The notes beneath the pieces were generated by a model. The model did no database searches, was not told the DNA's origin, and saw only the letters and a list, made by a program, of their open reading frames with translations. DNA of 64,000 bases, from positions 1 to 64,000 of the forward strand of contig NZ_JACVMX010000007.1 of assembly GCF_014530035.1 (NCBI RefSeq), written 5' to 3'. The stretch comes from Leucobacter sp. cx-328. GTDB lineage: Bacteria > Actinomycetota > Actinomycetes > Actinomycetales > Microbacteriaceae. Numbering within the stretch: the first letter of the stretch is position 1; every line of letters starts with the position of its first letter. This document shows, one piece after another, positions 1 through 7,360 of the stretch. Both the position numbers and the translations under genes were made by a program.

Positions 1-3
1 TTT

Positions 4-26
4 CAGCAATGATTGCTGGGGTTTTT
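4..26 (+). terminator. Possible intrinsic terminator of an upstream gene
   Basis: A 6-bp stem, CAGCAA with TTGCTG around a TGA loop (4-18), is followed by GGG and a run of five T (22-26). It would end a gene lying left of the window. Confidence 0.5.
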
Positions 27-92
27 CCCTTTCGCTATTTTGTAGGGGGGTTCGCTTCCTTTGGTTTCTTTCCTTTTTGGGGGAGGGGCTAG

Positions 93-113
93 AGGGGCGG
101 GCCCCCTTTTTTT
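93..113 (+). terminator. GC stem with T7 tail
   Basis: A GGGGC/GCCCC-type stem at 94-105 is followed by seven T (107-113). This is a strong intrinsic-terminator pattern about 95 bases before the Lrp-type gene. It may be a second terminator of the upstream unit. The rest of 1-206 shows no coding sequence. Confidence 0.5.
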
Positions 114-206
114 GTACCCAAAACCGGTTCGGGTTGGCGGTCTGTACCGGCGACACCGGCCAAACCCCGATACGATTCAAGAGGTATTGACCGAAGGAGT
201 CCGAGC

Positions 207-1178
207 GTGACAGTAGCTCTCCCAGACCTTGACCGCCGCATCGTCGCGGCGCTGCAGGCCGACGGACGTGCTTCGTGGAGCACCATTGCGCGAGTGCTCG
301 ACGAACCCCTGCGCACCGTCTCGCGGCGCGGCAAAGAGCTGCTTGAGTCTGGCGCCGTCGAAGTCATTGGCCTCCACAACCTGGGTCCCACGTGCGTCAT
401 CGAAATCACGTGTCGACCCTCCCGCACTGCTGAGCTCGCTGCAGAACTCTCGCAACATCCTGGCGTGGTGTATGCCATAGTTCTGGCCAACCCGTCGAGT
501 TTACTCATCGAGGTGCACGAACAGGCGTTCGATCTCAGCACGATGACGCTCGAGGTTATCCCGAGCTACGAGGGCGTGCTCGAAGTGTCGGCGACACCGG
601 TGCTTCATTACTTTAAGACGAACGCTGATTGGCGTCCTCCTATTTTGACGGGCACGGAAGCACAGCGGCTCGATGAGGTGCTCCAGGTGCATCATGTCGA
701 GGAGTCCACAGGCGCTGTGGAGGCGCTCGATGGGCCTGACAGCGCGATCATCGCTGCGCTGGAGCTGGACGGTCGCACGGGCGTCGCTGAGCTTGCACAA
801 CTGGCTGGTGTGACTGAACCCACGGCGCGGAAGCGACTCGCTGACCTGCAAGAGCGGGGAGCTCTCGCCACTCGCGTGATCGTCGACCCGTTGAGCCTCG
901 GATACGATGTCGAGACCTGTGTGCGCATCAGCTGCGCCCCGGAGCACATCGACCTCTTGGGTGAGATGCTCGCTACCGTCCCTGAGAGCCGCTACGTTGC
1001 CCAGCTGCTCGGCTCGCAGGCGCTCATTGCGCACTTCAATGCGCGGGATTTGCCGCACGTGCGGGAACTGCTCGGCGGCGAGTGGACCAAGTATGTGCGG
1101 GCGATCCACCCATCACTCACCACCCTTGTTGCGAAGCGAAGTGGTCGAATTCTTACTCAGACGGTGTCCAAAAAGTAA
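207..1178 (+). CDS. Lrp/AsnC-type transcriptional regulator with duplicated domains
   Basis: A 323-residue DNA-binding regulator. The usual Lrp/AsnC protein is about 150 residues (HTH plus RAM/AsnC ligand domain); here the unit is present twice. The first HTH is at about residues 5-50 and the second at about 175-225, each followed by a ligand-type domain. The GTG start at 207 is chosen because GAAGGAG lies at 193-199 with 7-nt spacing. It stands 87 bp before an amidase/transporter operon in the same direction, and an inverted repeat fills that gap, so it probably controls those genes in response to an amide or amino-acid-like ligand. The ligand is not readable from sequence. Confidence 0.88.
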   Translation: MTVALPDLDRRIVAALQADGRASWSTIARVLDEPLRTVSRRGKELLESGAVEVIGLHNLGPTCVIEITCRPSRTAELAAELSQHPGVVYAIVLANPSSLLIEVHEQAFDLSTMTLEVIPSYEGVLEVSATPVLHYFKTNADWRPPILTGTEAQRLDEVLQVHHVEESTGAVEALDGPDSAIIAALELDGRTGVAELAQLAGVTEPTARKRLADLQERGALATRVIVDPLSLGYDVETCVRISCAPEHIDLLGEMLATVPESRYVAQLLGSQALIAHFNARDLPHVRELLGGEWTKYVRAIHPSLTTLVAKRSGRILTQTVSKK

Positions 1179-1218
1179 AAGCAGTTACCGCGAATTTGGC
1201 TAATTCCGAAACTCATGA

Positions 1219-1247
1219 TTGACTTAGTGACCGTTACGGTAAGTCAA
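1219..1247. promoter_or_regulatory. Inverted-repeat operator before the amidase operon
   Basis: TTGACTTA (1219-1226) and TAAGTCAA (1240-1247) form a perfect 8-bp inverted repeat with a 13-bp spacer. The spacer holds a smaller ACCG/CGGT repeat. It lies directly upstream of the amidase ribosome binding site GGAGGT (1255-1260). It is a likely site for the adjacent Lrp-type regulator (inference). Confidence 0.6.
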
Positions 1248-1265
1248 TGATGATGGAGGTATGCC

Positions 1266-2681
1266 ATGAGCGACGTAACTCAGCTCAGCGCGACCGCCCT
1301 GCGCGAGCAGCTTGCCTCGCGCAATGTAAGTGTTCGCGAGGTCGTTGAAGCACACCTCGCCCAGATCGATCGCGGCAGCGCGATCAACGCGATGGTGACC
1401 GTTGATGCAGCGGGCGCACTGCGCCGCGCAGATGAACTCGACGCCCAGGGGCCGACCCCAGGTGCCGCATTGTTTGGCCTTCCTGTCGGTATCAAGGACA
1501 CCCACGATACGGCTGGCCTGCGCACGACCTATGGGTCGATCCGCCACGCAGATCACGTCCCGTTGCGCGATTCCCTGCACGTCCGCCGCATGCGCGAAGC
1601 GGGTGCGGTTGTGATCGGGAAGACGAACGTCCCTGAGTATGCGGCAGGATCGCACTCGGTGAATCGCGTGTTTGGCGCGACCTGCAATCCGTACGCACTT
1701 GATCGCTCGGCAGGTGGCAGTAGCGGTGGCGCCGCTGCCGCGCTCGCTGGTCGTCAGGTCGCGCTTGCTGACGGCAGTGACATGGGCGGATCGCTCCGCA
1801 ACCCAGCTTCGTTCTGCAACATCGTTGGCCTGCGTCCGAGTCCGGGGCTGGTCCCGCTGGCTGAGGCCGCAAACGTCCTCACACCGCTCACCACCGCGGG
1901 TCCTATGGGCCGCACGGTTGATGATGTCGCGCTGTTGCTTGATGTGATTGGGCAGGCGGATCCGCGCACCCCAGTGTCGAGCGCAGCATTCGCGGCGAAC
2001 GTCCCAGGCCCGATTTACAGCTCTCCCGACGCGCCCCTCCGCGGCGTGCGGGTCGCATGGGCGCCGACGCTTGGCGGATCGATCCCGGTTGAGGCCGAGG
2101 TCATCGCGGTGTTGGAACGCGCAGTGCGGGTCTTCGCCGACCTCGGAGCCACGATTGTCGAAGCATCGCCGAACCTCACTGGTGCAGCGGAGTCGTTCGT
2201 GACCCTGCGCGCTGCTGAGTTCGAGGCGGAGTGGGGCGATGAGCTTGACGTCTTCCCCGAGGACTTTAACGACCGTATTCGCTGGAACATCGAGCTCGGT
2301 CGCCCGCTGACTGGCCGCCAGATCATGCGCGCGCAGGAGCAGCAGACCACGCTCATGCGTGAGGGCGCTCGCTTCTTCGGTGAATACGACGTGCTGCTGG
2401 CTCCCGCGGTCACAGTGGCGCCGTTCCCGGTGGAGTGGGACTACCCGCACGAAGTCGCTGGTGAGGCGCAGGCGCACTACCTCGACTGGATGCGCGCGGC
2501 GACCGAGATTACGATGCTCGGCGTTCCTGCACTGTCGGTCCCGGCTGGCTTCACCGCCGGCGGCTTGCCCATCGGCCTCCAGATGATTTCGGCTTCGGGC
2601 AGCGATCGCCGCCTGCTCAGCCTGGCTCGCGTCTACGAATCGGTGACACGCTTCGCGAACGTCCTTCCCCCTCTCGTCTAA
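1266..2681 (+). CDS. Amidase signature family hydrolase
   Basis: A 471-residue amidase that hydrolyses a carboxamide to acid plus ammonia. The Ser-cisSer-Lys triad can be placed: K77 in GIKD, S152 in AGGSSGG and S176 in GSDMGGSLRNPA. The spacings of 75 and 24 residues match fatty-acid-amide-hydrolase-type enzymes. The ATG at 1266 follows GGAGGT (1255-1260); an ATG at 1261 is closed by a stop two codons later. It is first in an operon with a small membrane protein and a sodium-solute symporter, so its substrate probably enters by that symporter. The substrate itself cannot be named. Confidence 0.9.
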   Translation: MSDVTQLSATALREQLASRNVSVREVVEAHLAQIDRGSAINAMVTVDAAGALRRADELDAQGPTPGAALFGLPVGIKDTHDTAGLRTTYGSIRHADHVPLRDSLHVRRMREAGAVVIGKTNVPEYAAGSHSVNRVFGATCNPYALDRSAGGSSGGAAAALAGRQVALADGSDMGGSLRNPASFCNIVGLRPSPGLVPLAEAANVLTPLTTAGPMGRTVDDVALLLDVIGQADPRTPVSSAAFAANVPGPIYSSPDAPLRGVRVAWAPTLGGSIPVEAEVIAVLERAVRVFADLGATIVEASPNLTGAAESFVTLRAAEFEAEWGDELDVFPEDFNDRIRWNIELGRPLTGRQIMRAQEQQTTLMREGARFFGEYDVLLAPAVTVAPFPVEWDYPHEVAGEAQAHYLDWMRAATEITMLGVPALSVPAGFTAGGLPIGLQMISASGSDRRLLSLARVYESVTRFANVLPPLV

Positions 2682-2713
2682 CACGTGTCACCGCATTGCA
2701 AAGGAGCAACAAC

Positions 2714-3049
2714 ATGAAACCCCGCCTGTTCACGCCGGGAAGGCTCGCCATCGTGTGCGTTCCCGCCCTCGGATTCTTCGTGATCCCGTTCCTGCCGTTC
2801 GCGCAGGAACCGACCCTCTGGTTCGGACTTCCCGCTGTCCTCGTATGGGCCGCGCTCATGGTGATTCTGTCGGTCGTGGCACTACAGATCGTTGACGTCA
2901 TGTACCTCCGTGCTGGCGGCAGGGAGGCGGATCAGCGCGAGGCTGAGCGCTTCGAGACCCGCCAGATCGAGCTCATTCGCATGGCGCGGATCGAAGCAGA
3001 AGAAGCTGAAGCGGCTGAAGCAGCTCAGGCAGAGGAGAACGCACGATGA
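2714..3049 (+). CDS. Small membrane protein, DUF3311-like symporter partner
   Basis: A 111-residue protein with two hydrophobic segments (about 10-30 and 40-65), then a charged Glu/Ala-rich helix with repeated EAEEAEAAEAA-type sequence, probably a coiled coil in the cytoplasm. The start at 2714 is preferred over an upstream TTG because AAGGAG lies at 2701-2706. Its stop overlaps the symporter start (ATGA at 3046-3049), indicating translational coupling. Proteins of this size and place are common partners of SSS-family symporters; a role in assembly or stability is inferred. Confidence 0.75.
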   Translation: MKPRLFTPGRLAIVCVPALGFFVIPFLPFAQEPTLWFGLPAVLVWAALMVILSVVALQIVDVMYLRAGGREADQREAERFETRQIELIRMARIEAEEAEAAEAAQAEENAR

Positions 3050-4488
3050 CCGTTTCAATCATGATTGTCGCCGGCATCATCCTCATCGGTGCCCTTGGCC
3101 TTGCGAGCCGCAAGCGCCAGTCGAACATGAGCAACTGGACCGTTGGCGAGCGCAACAACCCGAAGTGGACCTCGTGGTTCTTGCAAGCAGGCGAATCACT
3201 CACGACCTTCAGCTTCTTGGGCCTCGCCGGCATCGCATTCGGCGGCGGCGTGAGCGCAACCTTCGCGGTCGCGTACCTCACGATCTCATGGCTCGGTCTG
3301 TACTTTGTGGCCCCGCGCATCCGCGAGTTTGGTCAGCGCCGTGGCTACCTCACCATGGGTGACTTCTTCGAGGATCGCTTCAACAGCCGCTGGCTTGGCC
3401 GCGTCGTCGCGCTCATCGGTGCACTCGCGCTCATCCCGTACCTGCAGCTCCAGATCACCGGCCTCGGCATGATCGTTGAGCTCGCAACCGGCAGCGAGAG
3501 CGCACGCGGGCTCAGCATGGTGATCGCGAGTATCCTCGTGGCGATCTTCGTCGCTTGGTCTGGCCTGAAGGGCATCGCTCGCGTCGCGATCTTCAAAGAC
3601 ATCATGATGGTCCTCGCAATGGCGGTCATCGCTGCTGGCCTCATCATCTCGTTCAACGGCATCCCGGAAATCTTCGGCGATATCGCGCGCGAGGCGCCCG
3701 TCCTGCTCACCATGAACGTTGATGGCTATGACCCCGTCTTCTTCATCACCGCTACGCTCGTTACCGTCATCGGCTCGAGCTTCAACACCCTCCCGCATCT
3801 GTGGCCGCCGGTTCTCGCTGCGAAGAGCGGCGAGGTACTGCGCAGCAACGCAAAGTGGCTCCCGATTTACCAGCTCGTGCTGTTCTTGCCGATCACCGTT
3901 GGCCTTGCTGCCGTGCTCGTGCTTCCCGAAGATACGACCGGCAACGCCGTGCTGCTCACCATGTCGGGGCAGATTCTGCCTGACTGGCTGGTTGGTGTGG
4001 TCGCGATTGCGGGTGCGTCTGCTGCAATGGTCCCCGCGTCGGGCATCGTCATGGGCATCTCGACACTGGTGACCCGCAACGTGGTCGGTACCGTGAAGCC
4101 CAAGCATCAGATGGCCTTGAACTACATCGTCATCATCGTGGCGATCGGTCTTGCTCTCGCGTTCGGCCTCGTTCGCTCGGACATCGGTGCACTGCTGCTG
4201 CTCACCTACGGTTGCACCATGCAGTTCGCCCCCGCGATCTGCATCGCGCTCGCTGACCGCGTACGGGTCGGTGCATGGCCGATCGGCCTGAGCATCGTCG
4301 CGGGTTCGCTCACTGTGGCGATCATCACCTTCGCTGAGATCCCCATCGGCAGCTGGGATTCCGGTCTCATCGCCCTCGCGCCGAACCTTATCGTGCTCGT
4401 TGTTGCTGAGGCTGTGCGCCGTGCGCGCGGTGGCCGCGACGTCGAGCACGTCGAGATTGACCTCGAGGCGGCGCTGGTTTCGCGCTAA
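3046..4488 (+). CDS. Sodium:solute symporter (SSS family)
   Basis: A 480-residue integral membrane protein with about 13 predicted hydrophobic spans. The early motif around LGLASRKRQSNMSNWTVGER and the glycine-rich FSFLGLAGIAFGGG segment are typical of SSS transporters such as PutP/PanF/YcgO types. It imports an organic solute with Na+. The substrate is probably an amide or related nitrogen compound given the amidase in the same operon (inference). It is translationally coupled to the small membrane protein before it and ends before a strong palindromic terminator. Confidence 0.88.
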   Translation: MTVSIMIVAGIILIGALGLASRKRQSNMSNWTVGERNNPKWTSWFLQAGESLTTFSFLGLAGIAFGGGVSATFAVAYLTISWLGLYFVAPRIREFGQRRGYLTMGDFFEDRFNSRWLGRVVALIGALALIPYLQLQITGLGMIVELATGSESARGLSMVIASILVAIFVAWSGLKGIARVAIFKDIMMVLAMAVIAAGLIISFNGIPEIFGDIAREAPVLLTMNVDGYDPVFFITATLVTVIGSSFNTLPHLWPPVLAAKSGEVLRSNAKWLPIYQLVLFLPITVGLAAVLVLPEDTTGNAVLLTMSGQILPDWLVGVVAIAGASAAMVPASGIVMGISTLVTRNVVGTVKPKHQMALNYIVIIVAIGLALAFGLVRSDIGALLLLTYGCTMQFAPAICIALADRVRVGAWPIGLSIVAGSLTVAIITFAEIPIGSWDSGLIALAPNLIVLVVAEAVRRARGGRDVEHVEIDLEAALVSR

Positions 4489-4512
4489 ACCCGCGAAAAC
4501 TGTAGTTCCCAA

Positions 4513-4552
4513 CATAAAGACCCCTTTCATGCGCATGAAAGGGGTCTTTATG
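4513..4552. terminator. 40-bp perfect palindrome, terminator
   Basis: Positions 4513-4532 and 4533-4552 are exact reverse complements (CATAAAGACCCC... mirrored). It lies 25 bp after the symporter stop. The A-rich left edge and T-rich right edge make it a plausible terminator in either direction. Confidence 0.75.
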
Positions 4553-4624
4553 TATGAACGGGCCTGTTTCGCGGCGTTGACTCCGCCTGTGCGCGCGCTC
4601 AGCCCTCCCGGGTACAGTAGCGGC

Positions 4625-4693
4625 GTGAACTATCGAGAGCTGTACGCGCAGCGTCAGGAGGTCGTCGGCGAGGCACTCGCCGACGGTGACTAG
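4625..4693 (+). CDS. Possible 22-codon leader ORF before the FBP gene
   Basis: A GTG-started ORF of 22 codons ends at TAG 4691-4693. A -10-like TACAGT (4613-4618) stands 6 nt before the GTG, so a transcript could begin at the start codon (leaderless). Downstream are two stems: GGGAG/CTCCC (4721-4733) and a 9-bp CTCCGGGTC/GACCCGGAG stem (4765-4802), both before the FBP start. This resembles a regulatory leader, but coding is unproven. Confidence 0.3.
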   Translation: MNYRELYAQRQEVVGEALADGD

Positions 4694-4764
4694 CTGGACT
4701 GATCCGCCGCCGAAGTCAGTGGGAGGTGCTCCCGGGCCGAGATGGTGGCTTTGGTGTACCCAGA

Positions 4765-4802
4765 CTCCGGGTCGCGGCTGACGTCGTGATTGAGACCCGG
4801 AG
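4765..4802 (+). promoter_or_regulatory. Stem-loop in the FBP gene leader
   Basis: CTCCGGGTC (4765-4773) pairs perfectly with GACCCGGAG (4794-4802) around a 20-nt loop, just upstream of the AAGGA ribosome binding site. No T-run follows. It could control translation or elongation of the FBP gene. Confidence 0.4.
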
Positions 4803-4827
4803 ACAGACTCTCTCGCAAGGATTTTCC

Positions 4828-5331
4828 ATGCAACAACTGACTGAAACGTTCATTCGTTCCTCCTTCATTAACGCGTCAAAGCGCGAGGCGAAAGAGATGA
4901 CGATTCCCGACTCCGTTCTCGAGCTGCCAGTGGAAAGCTGGGACCGGCTCGACTTCCTTGGTTGGCGAGACCCGAAGTTTGCGCGGCGTGCGTACGTGGT
5001 GCTTCCGAGGCTTGACGGCGACCCCGTTTGCGTGACGCTGCAGCAGGCTGAGGCGTCGCCGCGGTCGCGCGCGATGTGTAACTGGTGCCGTGATGTTCGG
5101 CTGCCAAACGAGGTGGTGTTCTGGAGCGCGAAGCGAACCGGAGCAGCAGGTCGCCGTGGCGCAACCGTCGGGGTCCTCGTATGCCGGGATTTCGAGTGCT
5201 CGAAGAATGTGCGCAATGATCCGCCGCCCGCGTATGACGGATACGACGTGCACGCTGCTCGCGTGCGACGCATTGAAGACCTGCAGCTTAAGGCCGCTGG
5301 CTTTGCCGAGATGCTCATCGAAGGGCGTTAG
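4828..5331 (+). CDS. FBP domain protein (EF-G-binding-like treble-clef zinc finger)
   Basis: A 167-residue protein of the FBP type, related to the C-terminal domain of EF-G-binding proteins such as FusB. Zinc ligands are visible as C84-x2-C87 and C119-x4-C124. The family includes staphylococcal proteins that bind EF-G and release it from stalled ribosomes; an equivalent role here is inferred. The start at 4828 follows AAGGA at 4817-4821; upstream in-frame sequence is not protein-like. It has a long leader with a possible short ORF and stems, and is followed by a hairpin at 5358-5386. Confidence 0.75.
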   Translation: MQQLTETFIRSSFINASKREAKEMTIPDSVLELPVESWDRLDFLGWRDPKFARRAYVVLPRLDGDPVCVTLQQAEASPRSRAMCNWCRDVRLPNEVVFWSAKRTGAAGRRGATVGVLVCRDFECSKNVRNDPPPAYDGYDVHAARVRRIEDLQLKAAGFAEMLIEGR

Positions 5332-5357
5332 TCGGATCGCTCGCGACGCACCTCGCG

Positions 5358-5386
5358 ACGCACCTCGCCGCGTGGGTGAGGTGCGT
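5358..5386 (+). terminator. Hairpin after the FBP gene
   Basis: ACGCACCTC (5358-5366) pairs with GAGGTGCGT (5378-5386). A 12-bp direct repeat GCGACGCACCTC occurs twice at 5343-5366, giving two alternative left arms. No clear T-run follows. The following 5387-5645 is noncoding and presumably holds the lipoprotein promoter. Confidence 0.5.
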
Positions 5387-5645
5387 TCGTGGCGCGGATC
5401 CGCCGCTCATATGTGCGCCTCTGGCATTGTGTACTTGGCAACGTGTGAGGCGTAACTCTGCGGTTTTCCGAGGGTTCGCACTGTCCGAAACGAAGAACAC
5501 TGTTGAGTGCACACAGGAAGTGTTTCTCGGGTTGGGCTGAGGTTGGAAGCAACCGGGGAAATGCATAGACCTTTCGTGCCTGGGCACTGGTTATTGATTA
5601 CTTGTTCTCAGGTAACTGACTTGTTGCTCCTTGAAAGGAATGTTT

Positions 5646-6134
5646 ATGCGCCTGCGCGGTATCTCCTCTGCTTCTGTTCTCATCGGTGCTCTCGCACTGA
5701 CCGGCGCGCTCGCCGGGTGCTCTGGTACGCCCGCAGCACGTGACTCAGAAACACGTGAGGTGACTGAAGCCGGACAGGACAGTGTGTTCTCGCTCCGCGT
5801 TGGTGACTGCACCATCGATGTCCCTGACGGTGACGCGAGCGAGATTCCCGTCGTGCCCTGTGCAGAGACGTACGATAACGAGGTGTACTACGCCTTCGAT
5901 CTTGACGGCGACGCGTGGCCCGGTGAAGAGGCCGTCCAGACTGCTGCGGTCGAGACCTGCATCGCCGAGTTCGAGAAGTTCATCGGGATCTCATACGACG
6001 AGACCGCACTCGAGTGGTGGCCGATCACGCCGACTGAGGCGAGCTGGAACGGCCTCAACGACCGCGAGATCTACTGCCTCGCATACGACCCGGCAACTCC
6101 GATTGAGGGTTCGCTCTCAGGCGCTGCCCGCTAA
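5646..6134 (+). CDS. Secreted lipoprotein, septum-formation-like domain
   Basis: A 162-residue lipoprotein. The signal peptide ends in a lipobox LAGC, giving lipidation of a Cys near residue 23. The mature part starts with a linker and then VGDC...VPC...C spacing typical of the 'septum formation' family of actinobacterial surface proteins, where paired cysteines form disulphides. The start at 5646 follows GAAAGGA (5632-5638) with 7-nt spacing. It stands alone between terminators and is convergent with the peptidase gene. A role in envelope or septum is by family name only. Confidence 0.72.
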   Translation: MRLRGISSASVLIGALALTGALAGCSGTPAARDSETREVTEAGQDSVFSLRVGDCTIDVPDGDASEIPVVPCAETYDNEVYYAFDLDGDAWPGEEAVQTAAVETCIAEFEKFIGISYDETALEWWPITPTEASWNGLNDREIYCLAYDPATPIEGSLSGAAR

Positions 6135-6149
6135 GGCGTTCACGCGTTG

Positions 6150-6200
6150 ACAACAACGGCCGCGAACTCAAGGGAAACCTGAGTTCGCGGCCGTTGTTGT
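6150..6200. terminator. Bidirectional terminator between convergent genes
   Basis: A 21-bp stem (6150-6170 with 6180-6200) with a GAAA-type loop; the edges are ACAACAACGG and CCGTTGTTGT. It lies between the lipoprotein stop and the end of the leftward peptidase gene and would serve both. Confidence 0.8.
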
Positions 6201-6211
6201 TTCTGGACCGG

Positions 6212-7357
6212 TTAGCGCGGGACGACGATGATGCCGCGGTACTCCGGCTCACCCCAGCGGGTGATGAGGTCGATGCCAGCGAGGGGGATGGGCAGCGCGC
6301 TCGTGTCAACCCAGCTCTCGCCGTGCTCCTGCTCGACCCAGGGGTCGGAGATGATGATGCTGTCGCCGACGACATCGTGCGCGAGCACCCAGTGCGCGGC
6401 GGGGTCTTTGATGAGCGGTTCGAGCGCGATCAGCAGAAACACGTCGTTGCCCGCGGCCACCAGGTCGCGGATCTCCTCCGTCGACGCCCATCGGCGCTCG
6501 ACCTCAAGGCCGAGCGACTCTGCCGTGCGCAACGACTCCTCCTGCAGCTGTACACGCAGCTTGCGCTCGTAGAAGTCGTCGTACCACTCGAGCAGTACGG
6601 GCCCTTCTGCGCTGAGGATGACGCGAGGCTTACGACCGGCGTCTCCGGTACGCGCAAGCAGCTCCTCAGCGGTCGTGACCGCGAGGCCAATCGGTTCGCA
6701 CGCTGGCATGTTCGTCGCGCGGCGCCAGAAGTCGAGCTCGACCGTGTGGTTCTCAGTGCCATCGGTGCTGAACTGGCCGAGGTCATTCTCCTCAAACATC
6801 ATGAGTGAGGTGACCGCGCCGCAGGTGACATCGGTGGTCTGGCCGTAGTACGGCACGGCACGGGTCGGCGCAGCGCTGAGCCACAGCGACCAGCTGCGCG
6901 TGAACGCTGCGTCTTCGGGGCGGGTGCTGGGAACCGAGGGGAGCGAGTCTGCGTCCTGCGCAAAGCCAACGGTCGCGAGGGCGGATCGGACCACCGCGGT
7001 GAGCGCCGCCTGCGCGGGATGCTCCTCGAAGCGGATCACGATCGGTGCGGGCTGCGAGCCGTCGTCGTTCGCGAGGCGGTCGTCGCGGGCGGCCTCGAGC
7101 GCGGCAATGGCCGCTGCCTCGGCGCTGTCGCCAGCGCCCTCAGCCACGACAAAGTCAACAACCTTGCGGTAGGCGGTGTGGGGGCGGCCAGCGGTGAGAG
7201 CGGTCGCGAGCACGGTACCAGCCGCGTCGGTCACGGTGATCGTGCGGGGCGACCAGTGGTCGCGCTCGATCGTCCACAACGCGAGGCGGTCTTCTGCGAG
7301 GCCTGCCGGGGCGTGTGCACCGTCAACGATGGCGGTGGTGAGGTCTGCTGCAGACAT
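6212..7357 (-). CDS. C39-like cysteine peptidase family protein
   Basis: A 381-residue protein. The C-terminal half carries a papain-like core: YYGQTTDVTCGAVTSLMM (catalytic Cys), HWVLAHDVV (His) and IISDPW (Asp). This is the peptidase_C39-like / DUF3335 pattern seen in single-chain proteins. The N-terminal 150 residues are less conserved. The start at 7355-7357 follows AGGAG. It is the last gene of a leftward unit with a dipeptide ABC transporter, only 3 bp after its ATPase gene, so it may process imported peptides in the cytoplasm (inference). No signal peptide is seen. Confidence 0.75.
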   Translation of the reverse strand: MSAADLTTAIVDGAHAPAGLAEDRLALWTIERDHWSPRTITVTDAAGTVLATALTAGRPHTAYRKVVDFVVAEGAGDSAEAAAIAALEAARDDRLANDDGSQPAPIVIRFEEHPAQAALTAVVRSALATVGFAQDADSLPSVPSTRPEDAAFTRSWSLWLSAAPTRAVPYYGQTTDVTCGAVTSLMMFEENDLGQFSTDGTENHTVELDFWRRATNMPACEPIGLAVTTAEELLARTGDAGRKPRVILSAEGPVLLEWYDDFYERKLRVQLQEESLRTAESLGLEVERRWASTEEIRDLVAAGNDVFLLIALEPLIKDPAAHWVLAHDVVGDSIIISDPWVEQEHGESWVDTSALPIPLAGIDLITRWGEPEYRGIIVVPR

Positions 7358-7360
7358 TCC

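Noticed and set aside
1224-2684. 486-codon open frame antisense to the amidase gene
   Set aside because: Composition is that of a GC-rich shadow frame; the sense strand has a full amidase triad.
3286-4536. 416-codon antisense frame over the symporter gene
   Set aside because: Charged, repetitive His/Asp/Arg translation typical of antisense to a membrane protein.
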